From assembly GCF_000374345.1 (NCBI RefSeq), contig NZ_KB893999.1:14814-48161 (forward strand): 33,348 nt of DNA. Reading direction: 5' to 3'. Origin of the DNA: Heyndrickxia acidiproducens DSM 23148. Its GTDB lineage: Bacteria > Bacillota > Bacilli > Bacillales > Bacillaceae_C. This document shows positions 15,513 through 25,638 of this stretch, piece by piece. The translations under genes and the position numbers were made by a program. The notes beneath the pieces were generated by a model. It was not told the origin of the DNA, did not search any database, and saw only the letters and a list, made by a program, of their open reading frames with translations. Positions within the stretch are counted from its first letter, which is position 1. Each line of letters begins with the position of its first letter.

Positions 15513-16976
15513 TTAATCTTCATCGAACTGGACGACTTTTTCACGTACTTCGGCAATGTTGCGCATTTTGTTGTCCCAGCATTTCTGGCTCAGGTCTACC
15601 GGGTATTCTTCCGGATTCAGCGAGCGCTTGTACTCATCCCACAGCAGGTTTAAATTACTTTTGGCATATTCTTTGATGCCGTTTAAATCAGGAAGTTCAT
15701 ACACCCGCCTGCCATTTTCAAAAATGGTTTCATGGATATTCACGGCTTCGAAATTGGTCACATATTTACTGATGAAAGTGTGGACTGGATGAAACATTTT
15801 CAATCGTTTTTCTTCCGCCGGATTTTCGTCTTGCAGGGCAATATAGTCGCCTTCCAGCTTATTCGTCCGTTTGTTAATAATGCGGTATACTTTCTTCAGC
15901 CCCGGTGTCGTCACTTTCTCTGCATTGCTTGAAATTTTAATCGTATCCTGCATTTTGCCGTTCTCATCTTCAATGGAAACCATTTTATACACGGCTCCGA
16001 GGGCAGGCTGGTCATAGGCGGTGATCAGTTTTGTGCCCACGCCCCAGGCATCGATTTTTGCACCCTGGGCTTTCAAATGGAAGATCGTGTATTCATCCAG
16101 GTCGCTCGATGCAAAAATTTTCGCATCCGGAAAACCGGCATCATCCAGCATTTTGCGTGCCTTTTTCGATAAAAAAGCCATATCGCCGCTGTCCAGGCGG
16201 ATCCCGATAAAATTAATTTTATCTCCAAATTCTTTTGCGACTTTAATGGCATTCGGCACACCCGAACCCAGTGTGTCATATGTATCAACAAGAAAAAGGC
16301 AATTTTTATAAGCCTCCGCGTATTTCCGGAAAGCGGTGTAATCATCGCGGTAAGCCTGCACCATGGCATGGGCATGCGTGCCGCTGATCGGCATGCCAAA
16401 CAGTTTTCCGGCCCTGACATTGCTTGTCCCGTCAAAACCGCCGATATAAGCGGCACGTGTCCCCCATATCGCTGCGTCCAATTCCTGGGCCCGCCTTGTT
16501 CCGAATTCGTAAAGTTCCCCATCTTCTGCAGCCAATTTAATTCTGGCCGCTTTTGTGGCAATTAATGTTTGGTAATTGATGATATTTAAAAGCGCCGTTT
16601 CAATGATTTGCGCTTCGGCTAAAGAAGTTTCAACCTGAATGAGCGGTTCGTTTCCAAAAACGAGCTCTCCTTCACGGACCGATCGGAAGGTTCCGGTAAA
16701 CTTCATTTCACCCAGATACTTCAGAAATTCCTCGTCATAGCCGCCGGTGCTGCGCAAATACTCGATATCATCATTGGTAAAGCGAAAGTGCTCCAAGTAA
16801 TCCACAATTCTTTCGAGGCCGGCATAGATGGCAAACCCATTGCCAAACGGCATTTTTCTGAAATAAGCCTCGAAGACCGCTTTCCGGTTATGAATACCGT
16901 CTTTCCAATAGGCCTGGGCCATATTAATTTGGTACAAATCTGTGTGAAGCGCTAAACTATCGTCTTTATAATGCAT
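15513..16976 (-). CDS. pncB: Nicotinate phosphoribosyltransferase
   Basis: Makes nicotinate mononucleotide from nicotinate and PRPP, with ATP hydrolysis. The 487-aa protein matches Bacillus YueK over its length. Landmarks include the N-terminal LHTDLYQINMAQAY, FGTRRAQ near 158-164, the GTSNVRAG loop, and GTHAHAMVQAY with His201 and His203, one of which is the likely phosphorylated histidine of the family. IRLDSGD and SSDLDEYTI follow in the barrel. The ATG at 16976 has an AGGAG site about 10 bases upstream. An ATG at 16997 has no such site and almost touches the pncA stop. It lies between pncA and nadE. Confidence 0.95.
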   Translation of the reverse strand: MHYKDDSLALHTDLYQINMAQAYWKDGIHNRKAVFEAYFRKMPFGNGFAIYAGLERIVDYLEHFRFTNDDIEYLRSTGGYDEEFLKYLGEMKFTGTFRSVREGELVFGNEPLIQVETSLAEAQIIETALLNIINYQTLIATKAARIKLAAEDGELYEFGTRRAQELDAAIWGTRAAYIGGFDGTSNVRAGKLFGMPISGTHAHAMVQAYRDDYTAFRKYAEAYKNCLFLVDTYDTLGSGVPNAIKVAKEFGDKINFIGIRLDSGDMAFLSKKARKMLDDAGFPDAKIFASSDLDEYTIFHLKAQGAKIDAWGVGTKLITAYDQPALGAVYKMVSIEDENGKMQDTIKISSNAEKVTTPGLKKVYRIINKRTNKLEGDYIALQDENPAEEKRLKMFHPVHTFISKYVTNFEAVNIHETIFENGRRVYELPDLNGIKEYAKSNLNLLWDEYKRSLNPEEYPVDLSQKCWDNKMRNIAEVREKVVQFDED

Positions 16977-17000
16977 TCTATTTCCACTCCTAGTCATGGT

Positions 17001-17555
17001 TTACCGAACTTCCGCTCCAAGCGAATGTTTAAAGTGATCCAGTGCCCATGCATGCCCCCGGGCGTTAAAACTTGCCACCGCATTTTCATGTATCACCAGC
17101 CGGAAACCCTTATTGTAGGCATCTACAGCCGTGTGCAGCACACAAATATCGGTACATACCCCGCATAAATGAAGCTCCGAAATGCCGCGTTCCCGCAATC
17201 TTAGTTCCAAATCGGTCCCGCAAAAAGCACTGTAACGGGTTTTATCGATTGCGTGCACTTTGTCGCTGCCCCGATATTTTTCAAACAGCGCCTGCAGTTT
17301 CCCGTATAGCGCCCGCCCGGAAGTTCCTTCGATATTGTGCGGCGGAAATAATGATGTCTCCGGATGATAAGGGTCATTTTCGTGATGGCAATCAATCGCG
17401 AACACCACATATTCGCCATCTTCGAGAAAGGATTTTGTCAACGCAACAATATTTTCTTCAATAAGCCGGCCCGGTTCCCCGCAGGTTAACCGGCCGTCTG
17501 CTGCCACGAAATCATTGGTATAATCGATATTGATGAGTGCCTTCTTTGCGCACAT
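17001..17555 (-). CDS. pncA: Nicotinamidase
   Basis: Hydrolyses nicotinamide to nicotinate and ammonia, the entry step of NAD salvage. The 184-aa isochorismatase-fold protein has the complete catalytic triad: Asp11 (NIDYTNDF), Lys105 (AIDKTRYSAF) and Cys134 (CGVCTDICVL). Metal ligands are likely from Asp55, His57 and His73. It resembles B. subtilis YueJ. The gene comes first in pncA-pncB-nadE, with 24 bp to the chosen pncB start, so the operon order follows the pathway apart from NadD, which is not in the window. A TACAAT -10-like element lies at 17591-17596 upstream, with a poor -35. The three palindromes at 17652-17760 lie further upstream. Confidence 0.95.
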   Translation of the reverse strand: MCAKKALINIDYTNDFVAADGRLTCGEPGRLIEENIVALTKSFLEDGEYVVFAIDCHHENDPYHPETSLFPPHNIEGTSGRALYGKLQALFEKYRGSDKVHAIDKTRYSAFCGTDLELRLRERGISELHLCGVCTDICVLHTAVDAYNKGFRLVIHENAVASFNARGHAWALDHFKHSLGAEVR

Positions 17556-17651
17556 TCCCGATCCCCCTGTCTTTTTCTGAAATTAACCTTATTGTACATG
17601 AAACATGCCCGATAGAAAACTTTTTATCAACCGGGGAGGGCAGCCGCCGTC

Positions 17652-17760
17652 TTAATCAAACGATTGATTAAAAAAGTCACCGGTAAGCCGGCAAATTCAT
17701 CAATCGTTTGATGAATTGCCACCTGCATGCAAACGGCCGGTTAATCAATCGTTTGATTAA
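17652..17760. promoter_or_regulatory. Three operator-like palindromes upstream of pncA
   Basis: TTAATCAAACGATTGATTAA (17652-17671), TTCATCAATCGTTTGATGAA (17696-17715) and TTAATCAATCGTTTGATTAA (17741-17760). Copies 1 and 3 are exact reverse complements. All share the core ATCAATCGTTTGAT, in copy 1 inverted. Starts are 44 and 45 bp apart, about four helical turns. The length, symmetry and repetition look like a TetR- or similar-family operator set. The changes in copy 2 (A to C and T to G) are paired so as to keep the dyad, as expected for selected symmetry. No regulator gene is adjacent. Confidence 0.65.
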
Positions 17761-17786
17761 CTGTTATACGGCCGTTCATTCACGGA

Positions 17787-18842
17787 TTAAACCAAACCGA
17801 TGCCGGCCCGGCCGGATAAAAGCACATCCTCGCCGTCATATGTTAAATGATCCGGTTCTTCAGACAGCCATAGCGGCGCATCAAGATCCATATAGTGTAT
17901 ATTTGGATGGGCGGCTGCAAAATGGGCGGCGGCGGCAACGGAAAGGGATGGTTCCATCATGCTCCCCACCATGCATTTTACCCCGTTTGCTTCAGCGACA
18001 CTGGCAATTTTCCATGCTTCCGCAATCCCGCCGCATTTCATTAATTTGATGTTGATCAGATCAGCATAGCGCCCAGACACAAGCTGAAGTGCATCTTTTG
18101 CTGAAAAAACACTTTCATCCGCCATCACCGGAAGGCCCACATGTTCTGTGACGTACTTTAATCCTTCCCAGTCATGTGCGGCAACCGGTTGTTCCACCAG
18201 TTCGATCCCGAGATTCCTTTTTTCCATTTCATTTAGCAGCTTAACCGCCTGCTTCGGGGACCAGGCCTGATTGGCATCGAGCCTGAGCATTGTGCCTGCG
18301 GGAACAGCTTCCCGAATCGACTCAATTCGTACAATATCCATTTCCGGGTGCGCACCCACCTTGATTTTTAACAAATGGAAACCTGCCTCAACGCTTTTTT
18401 CTGCATCCCATGCCATTTTTTCAGGTGTATCAACGCCAATGGTCATCGAGGTTTGAATCCGTTTGGAACCGCCAAGAAAAGCATGCAGCGGCACGTTTAA
18501 CCATTTGGAATAAGCATCATGCAGTGCCATATCCGCTGCCGCTTTAGCGCTTGTATTGCCAATGCAGCAAAGCCGGACCCTTTTTAACGTGGTCTGAAAT
18601 TGCTTTAAATCGAGCCCGACGAGTGCCTTTTTAATCGGCCCGGCAAGTGCGGACATGATGCTCTCCGTAGAATCCCCCGTAATCACAACGGTTGGCGCAG
18701 CTGCCCCCAGGCCGACGATGCCGTTATCCAGCATGATTTCCACCTCTATGCTGTCAATATCCACGGCTGTCCGTAAGGCTGTTTTAAATGGAACAAGCAG
18801 TGGAATGTTCCGGTACTTTACCTGCAAATCCTTTATGATCAT
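17787..18842 (-). CDS. Enolase-superfamily dipeptide epimerase (L-Ala-D/L-Glu type)
   Basis: A 351-aa member of the muconate lactonising enzyme subgroup. The catalytic lysines are Lys159 and Lys161 (LLKIKVG), the metal ligands Asp189 (LRLDANQAW), Glu217 (ELVEQPV) and Asp242 (MADESVFS), and the opposite-face base Lys266 (INIKLMKCGG). MDLDAP near the C-terminus matches the acidic pair that holds the dipeptide amino group in B. subtilis YkfB. It probably epimerises L-Ala-L/D-Glu in murein peptide recycling, but related enzymes use other dipeptides. The start has a GGGGAGAAG site. It stands alone, with none of the ykf peptide genes beside it. Confidence 0.87.
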   Translation of the reverse strand: MIIKDLQVKYRNIPLLVPFKTALRTAVDIDSIEVEIMLDNGIVGLGAAAPTVVITGDSTESIMSALAGPIKKALVGLDLKQFQTTLKRVRLCCIGNTSAKAAADMALHDAYSKWLNVPLHAFLGGSKRIQTSMTIGVDTPEKMAWDAEKSVEAGFHLLKIKVGAHPEMDIVRIESIREAVPAGTMLRLDANQAWSPKQAVKLLNEMEKRNLGIELVEQPVAAHDWEGLKYVTEHVGLPVMADESVFSAKDALQLVSGRYADLINIKLMKCGGIAEAWKIASVAEANGVKCMVGSMMEPSLSVAAAAHFAAAHPNIHYMDLDAPLWLSEEPDHLTYDGEDVLLSGRAGIGLV

Positions 18843-19194
18843 GGCGCCTTCTCCCCTTCGTTTTTTAAAAAGCGATTTTTTGCTGCTATTATTATACCAT
18901 TAATCGCCCGCTTATTATTTAAAACCATGCGTGATTTCTAATTCTTTCGACAGTTTAGTCCGGCCTGTTTTTTCGCGTACGTTCCGCTTTTTCATTTGCA
19001 TGTTTGTTCCCTGTGAACTTTTTTCTTCTCCTCTCGTCTATTTACAAGGATAAGGGAGAAAGATAGAGGTATGCCGATAATTGAAGGCACTTTTAGATTT
19101 ACTGCTTATTTTATGAGGAAAGAACCAGCCGCATTTCAAGACCATCTTAGAAACAAAACAATTTTTCACAGGGAACAGGAGTGTGTTTTACATA
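18843..19194. other. Divergent intergenic region between epimerase and ykoS-like genes
   Basis: About 350 bp. On the minus strand TGGTATAAT (18891-18899) is an extended -10 for the epimerase gene, with no good -35. On the plus strand I cannot choose a promoter for the ykoS-like gene with confidence. A short frame starting at 19071 has no sound ribosome binding site and runs into the next gene out of frame, so it is not called. I see no riboswitch or repeat here. Confidence 0.5.
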
Positions 19195-20886
19195 ATGAAA
19201 GGACAAGAAAAATCCGTTTTACCGGCAGAAAGAAAAGCTTTATGGCTGGCCGTTCTCATTCTTGCCATTTATCTTTCGCCGATGTATATATTTGGCGGCA
19301 ATATGCACATCCGGGTACATGATAATTTGGATTCCAATATTGCCTGGTACCGTGTCCTGGATCGGAGCGGGGAATTATTTGGCCCTTTGAACGCAACCAT
19401 TCCTCAAATCGCAAACGGGCTGCCAAGAAATGCTTATGGCACGGAGTTCAGCGGCATTCAATGGCTTTACGCCTGGTTTCCGCCGGTTACAGCCTACGCG
19501 CTCAGCCAGACCATCACAAGAATTTTCGCCTTTTTGGGCATGTACCTGCTGTTAAGCCGGCATTTTATTCAAAACAAGGATGCCTATCTGATCCGCGTCT
19601 GGGCCGCACTTGCCTTTGCGATTACACCGTTTTGGCCTTCCGGGATGCTAAGTACTTTAGGCATGCCGCTTGCGCTTTGGGCCTTTTTAAATATAAGGGC
19701 GCGCCAAGCCACATGGAAGGAGTGGCTGACGCTGACACTGCTGCCGTTTTACTCCAGTTTTGTACTCGGGTTTTTCTTTTTCTTAACGGCCATGGGGTTG
19801 CTGTGGCTTCGCGACCTCATTGTAAAACGGGACTGGAACAGAAAATTTTTCGGCAGCATCGTTTGGATGGTGGTTCTTTATCTTGCGATTGAATACCGGC
19901 TCGTTTATTCTTTGGTTTTTTCCGATATGCCGACAAGCCGGAATGATTTTGTCAGTTCAAGGCTTGGTTTTTGGCATACCATGCGGCTCGCTTTATGGAA
20001 TTATGCTTTCGGGCATACCCATGATATGACCGTTCACACACTTGTGATCCTGCCGCTGTCGTTTATTGTGATGTGGTACATTTACAAATCAGGTGCCTGG
20101 CATAAGGAAAAACGTTTTGTTCAGCTGTTTATATTGAATGCCGTTTTATCACTTTGGTATGCTTTTTGGTTTCATAAAGTCTGGGAGCCGTTAAAAGAGG
20201 CATTCAGCTTGTTTAACACATTTAACTTTGCAAGATTCCACTTTTTGCGCCCTTTCATTATTTATACAATGTTCGCAGCCGGTGCCTTATTTTTATGGCA
20301 GCGCAGTTTAAAATGGAAAAAGTTTGTGAAGGTTTGTCTCGTACTGCAAATTCTTGTGTTATTTGCCTTTAATCCGGAAATCTACTACCGGGCGGCAGGG
20401 AAACCTTCGTTCAACCAGTTTTATGCGGTACAGCAATTCAATGAAATCGGCCGTTATATCGGCAAGCCGAAAGATTCCTACCGGGTTGCAAGCATCGGGA
20501 TTCACCCGAGCATCGCGCAATACAATGGTTTTTACACACTCGATACGTACAATAACTATTATCCATTGTCCTATAAGCGGCAGTTTCGAAAGATCATTGC
20601 AAAAGAACTGGACAAGAGCCCGAAATTAAAACGATACTTCGATGAATGGGGAAACCGCTGCTATATTTTTGTCAGTTCTCTGGGCAAAAACTATGAATTT
20701 AAAAAAGACAGCCATGTAAAAATCCGCCACCTGCAAATCAGTACAAAAGCATTTAAAAAAATGGGCGGCCGTTACATTTTTTCCGCGGTTCCGATTCTAA
20801 ATGCCGAACAGGAACATTTGAAGTTGTTGAAAGTATTCCGTCATCAACAATCAGCCTGGGACATTTATTTATATCAAGCAGAATAG
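19195..20886 (+). CDS. ykoS: DUF6044 polytopic membrane protein (YkoS-like)
   Basis: A protein of about 563 aa with a dozen or so membrane segments and a soluble C-terminal region from about residue 400. RVHDNLDSNIAWYRVL just after the first membrane helix puts acidic residues in the first outer loop, the place where GT-C glycosyltransferases carry catalytic acids. It resembles B. subtilis YkoS, which is also followed by a YkoT-type transferase. By analogy with YfhO/CsbB pairs it may transfer a lipid-linked sugar to an envelope polymer outside the membrane; this is inference. The ATG at 19195 is 13 bases after AGGAG. The GTG at 19183 is in frame but only one base from that site, so the start is uncertain by four codons. 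Confidence 0.75.
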   Translation: MKGQEKSVLPAERKALWLAVLILAIYLSPMYIFGGNMHIRVHDNLDSNIAWYRVLDRSGELFGPLNATIPQIANGLPRNAYGTEFSGIQWLYAWFPPVTAYALSQTITRIFAFLGMYLLLSRHFIQNKDAYLIRVWAALAFAITPFWPSGMLSTLGMPLALWAFLNIRARQATWKEWLTLTLLPFYSSFVLGFFFFLTAMGLLWLRDLIVKRDWNRKFFGSIVWMVVLYLAIEYRLVYSLVFSDMPTSRNDFVSSRLGFWHTMRLALWNYAFGHTHDMTVHTLVILPLSFIVMWYIYKSGAWHKEKRFVQLFILNAVLSLWYAFWFHKVWEPLKEAFSLFNTFNFARFHFLRPFIIYTMFAAGALFLWQRSLKWKKFVKVCLVLQILVLFAFNPEIYYRAAGKPSFNQFYAVQQFNEIGRYIGKPKDSYRVASIGIHPSIAQYNGFYTLDTYNNYYPLSYKRQFRKIIAKELDKSPKLKRYFDEWGNRCYIFVSSLGKNYEFKKDSHVKIRHLQISTKAFKKMGGRYIFSAVPILNAEQEHLKLLKVFRHQQSAWDIYLYQAE

Positions 20887-20917
20887 CCGGGCTGTGGTAA
20901 AAGAGGAGATCAAAAGA

Positions 20918-21916
20918 ATGAATCAATATCCAAACTTAACAATCGTTGTGCCTTGCTATAATGAAGAAGAAGTTTTAAATGAAACGACCAGGCAGCTTTC
21001 GGAAGTCATGGATGCTTTAATGGATTTGGAATTGGTCAATGCAGACAGCAGCTTGTTGTTCGTGGATGACGGCAGCCGCGACCGGACTTGGGAAATTATT
21101 GAGGCAGCCGCCTCCAGCAGCCCGCTTGTAAAAGGCGTAAAATTGTCGCGTAACGCCGGGCACCAAAATGCGCTGCTTGCAGGTTTGACAGTTGCCGCTG
21201 AGCATTCGGACTGCGTGATTTCAATTGATGCCGATCTGCAGGATGATATACAGGTGATCCGGACTTTCGTTGAAAAATATTGGCAGGGATATGATATTGT
21301 GTACGGTGTGCGTGACAGCCGCAAAACAGACACGTTTTTTAAACGGACCACTGCGGAAGGATTTTACTGGGTAATGGGAAAACTGGGCATCGAACTGATA
21401 CCGGATCATGCGGATTTCAGGCTGATGAGCAAAAAAGCACTCGCTGAACTGCTAAAATATAAAGAAACCAACCTTTTTCTGCGCGGCATCGTTCCTTTGC
21501 TGGGATTTCCATCTACGAAAGTTTATTATGACAGGAAAGAGCGGATGGCCGGGGAATCAAAATATCCTTTAAAGAAAATGCTGGCTTTTGCTTTTGATGG
21601 CATTACCTCATTCAGTATCGCTCCCATCCGCTTTGTAACTGCACTTGGATTTATTTCCTTTATTTTAAGTGCCATTGTCGGTATTTATGCGTTAATTGAA
21701 GAATTTCTCGACCGGACTGTCTCGGGCTGGACCTCTTTGATTCTCTCAATCTGGCTTCTCAGCGGACTTGAACTGATGGCAATCGGGCTGATTGGGGAGT
21801 ATATCGGCAAAATATTTAAAGAGGTGAAAAAGCGTCCACGATTCACCATCGAAAGAAACCTGTACAAAACAGGTAAAAAGGATGGACAATCCTTTTCTTC
21901 ACAGCTGAGAAAGTGA
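20918..21916 (+). CDS. ykoT: GtrB/DPM1-type glycosyltransferase (YkoT-like)
   Basis: A 332-aa family 2 glycosyltransferase that attaches a sugar to undecaprenyl phosphate. The GT-A domain starts with LTIVVPCYNEEEVL and has FVDDGSRDRTW and the metal-binding ISIDADLQDD. Two C-terminal membrane helices (about 230-255 and 268-292) follow, with the usual GEYIGKIFKEVKKRPRF ending. The ATG at 20918 lies 9 bases after GAGGAG. It is 31 bp downstream of the ykoS-like gene and upstream of a GtrA gene, so the products very likely act together. The sugar cannot be predicted from sequence. Confidence 0.9.
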   Translation: MNQYPNLTIVVPCYNEEEVLNETTRQLSEVMDALMDLELVNADSSLLFVDDGSRDRTWEIIEAAASSSPLVKGVKLSRNAGHQNALLAGLTVAAEHSDCVISIDADLQDDIQVIRTFVEKYWQGYDIVYGVRDSRKTDTFFKRTTAEGFYWVMGKLGIELIPDHADFRLMSKKALAELLKYKETNLFLRGIVPLLGFPSTKVYYDRKERMAGESKYPLKKMLAFAFDGITSFSIAPIRFVTALGFISFILSAIVGIYALIEEFLDRTVSGWTSLILSIWLLSGLELMAIGLIGEYIGKIFKEVKKRPRFTIERNLYKTGKKDGQSFSSQLRK

Positions 21917-21978
21917 TAAAATAATTGCCAAACCAGCTAAGAATGCATGGCTTTGTGTTTTTTTGAAGGGCGTGATCC

Positions 21979-22395
21979 GTGATTTTAAAGCATAACAGGC
22001 AATACACCACATTTTTAAAATTCTGCCTTGTCGGGGCAGCAAACACCCTCATAGATTTTGCTGTATTTTTTCTTTTGACTTTTATCCATGTGCCGTATCT
22101 TGCGGCACAGGCTTGTTCCTATACGGCTGGCATGGTGAACAGTTACCTGTTGAACCGGTTCTGGACCTTTCAGGTAAAGAAGAAAGCGAATTTCAAGGAA
22201 GCATTCCGGTTTATGGTCATCAACCTGTTCGTTTACGGGCTGACTTCCTTTTTACTCTTTTTATTTCACCAGCAATGGCATTGGCCGCTTTTATACGCCA
22301 AAGTCATTGCAACTTTAGCCGGGATTGCTGTTAACTTCATGGGAAGCCGGCTCTGGGTGTTTCAGGAAAGCCGCAAACAGGCCGGGCAGAGTTAA
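21979..22395 (+). CDS. GtrA family membrane protein (polyprenyl-phosphate sugar flippase)
   Basis: A 138-aa protein with four membrane helices and the GtrA hallmarks FCLVGAANTLIDFAVFFLL, SYLLNRFWTF and NFMGSRLWVF. GtrA proteins are thought to flip undecaprenyl-phosphate-linked sugars to the outer leaflet. The start is a GTG at 21979, 8 bases after GAAGGG. It is the third gene in a row, after the DUF6044 and GtrB-type genes, and completes the donor synthesis, flip and transfer set. A shared terminator follows. Confidence 0.88.
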   Translation: MILKHNRQYTTFLKFCLVGAANTLIDFAVFFLLTFIHVPYLAAQACSYTAGMVNSYLLNRFWTFQVKKKANFKEAFRFMVINLFVYGLTSFLLFLFHQQWHWPLLYAKVIATLAGIAVNFMGSRLWVFQESRKQAGQS

Positions 22396-22429
22396 CGGGA
22401 GATTTATATAAGATGATTTTTCCGAAGAA

Positions 22430-22464
22430 AAAAGCTGCTTCCGTTTTATACAGAAGCAGCTTTT
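22430..22464. terminator. Bidirectional terminator between gtrA and groEL
   Basis: AAAAGCTGCTTC (22430-22441) and GAAGCAGCTTTT (22453-22464) form a perfect 12-bp stem with an 11-base loop between convergent genes. The minus strand continues TTTTTTCTTC and the plus strand has a looser T-rich tail, so it suits groESL best and may serve both. Confidence 0.88.
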
Positions 22465-22496
22465 GCTCGTTCTATTTTTCTAAAGACGGGCGTTTA

Positions 22497-24131
<1,635 letters not shown>

Positions 24132-24249
24132 TTAAAAAACCTCCTCGTATAAAATGAACCATTCTTATTCACGGAATGGGTTTGTTCAACTACAAAACAC
24201 ACGGTTTGCGTGGCACAAATGCCCACTTAAATGAATACAAAAACTATGT

Positions 24250-24534
24250 TTATTCAACGATAGCTAAAATATCGCTTTCACGTAAGATTAAATATTCGTT
24301 TCCTTGGTATTTCACTTCTGTACCAGCATATTTTGAAAAGATAATACGGTCACCTTCCGCTACATCAAGGGAAACACGCTCACCATTTTCCAATACACGC
24401 CCGGAACCTACAGCTACAACTTTGCCTTCTTGCGGCTTTTCCTTTGCAGACTCAGGCAGCACAATGCCGCTTGCCGTTTTTTCTTCAGATTCCACCAATT
24501 CAATTACGACGCGATCACCTAGTGGTTTTAACAA
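24250..24534 (-). CDS. groES: Co-chaperonin GroES (Hsp10), TTG start
   Basis: A 94-aa co-chaperonin that caps GroEL. The conserved start [14 protein letters not shown], the mobile loop [21 protein letters not shown] and the roof and C-terminal segments [26 protein letters not shown] are all present. I place the start at the TTG at 24534: AAGGAGG lies 9 bases upstream, and the resulting protein begins MLKPLGDR like the B. subtilis one. A TTG at 24543 touches the ribosome binding site and would add three residues, so it is less likely. First gene of groES-groEL. Confidence 0.97.
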   Translation of the reverse strand: MLKPLGDRVVIELVESEEKTASGIVLPESAKEKPQEGKVVAVGSGRVLENGERVSLDVAEGDRIIFSKYAGTEVKYQGNEYLILRESDILAIVE

Positions 24535-24580
24535 GTGAAACAACCTCCTTAGTTCGTATTATGTAATTTTTTATCCATTA

Positions 24581-24607
24581 TTAGCACTCACGCCTCATGA
24601 GTGCTAA
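24581..24607. promoter_or_regulatory. CIRCE element (HrcA operator)
   Basis: TTAGCACTC (24581-24589), nine bases, GAGTGCTAA (24599-24607): a perfect match to the CIRCE consensus. It starts 11 bp downstream of the groES -10, across the expected transcription start, the standard place for HrcA repression. Confidence 0.98.
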
Positions 24608-24617
24608 CACAATTATA

Positions 24618-24646
24618 ATAATAAATAATTCACTTCTTTTTTGCAA
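24618..24646 (-). promoter_or_regulatory. Sigma-A promoter of groESL
   Basis: TTGCAA (24641-24646), a 17-bp spacer and TATTAT (24618-24623) on the minus strand, followed directly by CIRCE. Confidence 0.8.
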
Positions 24647-24790
24647 GTCTTAAATGCAACTTTTTTCGTTTTTTTGCCCATGTGCCTTTTCCCTCTAAAA
24701 GTATGCTGTAATAAAACCCGATTATGCAAGTTTGAAGGCCTTGCGTTCATTTATATCCCGGTCTGTTTTTGTAAGCCGTTTGCCCATGAT

Positions 24791-24819
24791 TTGAACGGAA
24801 GGGCGTTCAATAGTACAAT
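24791..24819 (+). promoter_or_regulatory. Promoter of ydiL-ydiK with an overlapping palindrome
   Basis: TTGAAC (24791-24796), 17 bp and TACAAT (24814-24819). TTGAACG (24791-24797) and CGTTCAA (24804-24810) form a perfect 7-bp inverted repeat with a 6-bp centre over the -35 and spacer. This could be an operator, though no regulator can be named. Confidence 0.65.
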
Positions 24820-24903
24820 GTAAGGTATACGTGCATGAAAGTAGATGAAAAAATCCAATTTAAAAGCGCGAACGATATCAATATCCAGAAAGGAAATAGC
24901 CGT

Positions 24904-25638
24904 GTGAAAAAAGAGTACATTTATATTCTGGCGACTTATGTTCTCATGCTGTTCTCCAATATTATAGGCTATCCGCTTGTTTACCGTATCGGAGTGAAGG
25001 TTTTTCATGAGCCTGCCGCCAGTATGAAAACATTGACTCCTCCGCTTTGGACTGTCATTAGCTTTTTGGTTGGGCTGGCCATTGTCCTGCATTTTTTACG
25101 GAAGGCGCTGCAAAAAGAAAAGAGCCGGGTTGAGGCGATGCCGGCGGGGGCTTCTGCTGTATGGGCGGTTTTCGGTGTCTTTCTCACCTTCTTTGCCCAG
25201 GCAGCCGGCGTAACAGTTGAATCACTTTTCGGCGTTTCACAAACCTCGGACAATACGAAGCAAATCTTAACACTGATTGAGCGGTTTCCGCTTGTGATTC
25301 TGATCAGTTCAATCGCTGGTCCGATTATGGAAGAAATCGTCTTCCGCAAGATCATTTTCGGCTCCCTGCGCAAGCGCTTCTCATTTATCATCTCGGGAGT
25401 CATCAGCTCTGTTATTTTCGGGCTTGCCCACACGGAACCCAGCCATTTGTTTCTCTATTCTCTTCTCGGACTTACCCTTGCCTTTTTATATGAAAAGACA
25501 AAGCGGATTACTGTTCCTATGTTTGCGCATGTTACGATGAATACCATTGTTGTGGTCCTGCAATTCATGCAGCCGTCTATTCAGCAGTCATTACAATTCC
25601 ATGAGGTTAACAGCATAATTGGAGGATTTATTTTATGA
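24904..25638 (+). CDS. ydiL: CPBP-family intramembrane protease (YdiL)
   Basis: A 244-aa membrane protein of the CAAX prenyl endopeptidase/bacteriocin-processing (CPBP) group, with about seven hydrophobic segments. Its metal site motifs are present: EEIVFRKIIFG (the EExxxR motif), FGLAHTEPSH, and HVTMN in the last part. It resembles B. subtilis YdiL in length and position. I chose the GTG at 24904 because the product then starts VKKEYIYILATYVLM in line with YdiL. An ATG at 24835 would add 23 polar residues that the family lacks. Natural substrates of YdiL are not known. It overlaps ydiK by 4 bp. Confidence 0.87.
   Translation: MKKEYIYILATYVLMLFSNIIGYPLVYRIGVKVFHEPAASMKTLTPPLWTVISFLVGLAIVLHFLRKALQKEKSRVEAMPAGASAVWAVFGVFLTFFAQAAGVTVESLFGVSQTSDNTKQILTLIERFPLVILISSIAGPIMEEIVFRKIIFGSLRKRFSFIISGVISSVIFGLAHTEPSHLFLYSLLGLTLAFLYEKTKRITVPMFAHVTMNTIVVVLQFMQPSIQQSLQFHEVNSIIGGFIL

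Noticed and set aside
19071..19322. An 83-aa plus-strand frame ahead of the ykoS-like gene.
   Set aside because: It overlaps the start of that gene in another frame, the GAGG before its ATG is too close, and the protein is not convincing.
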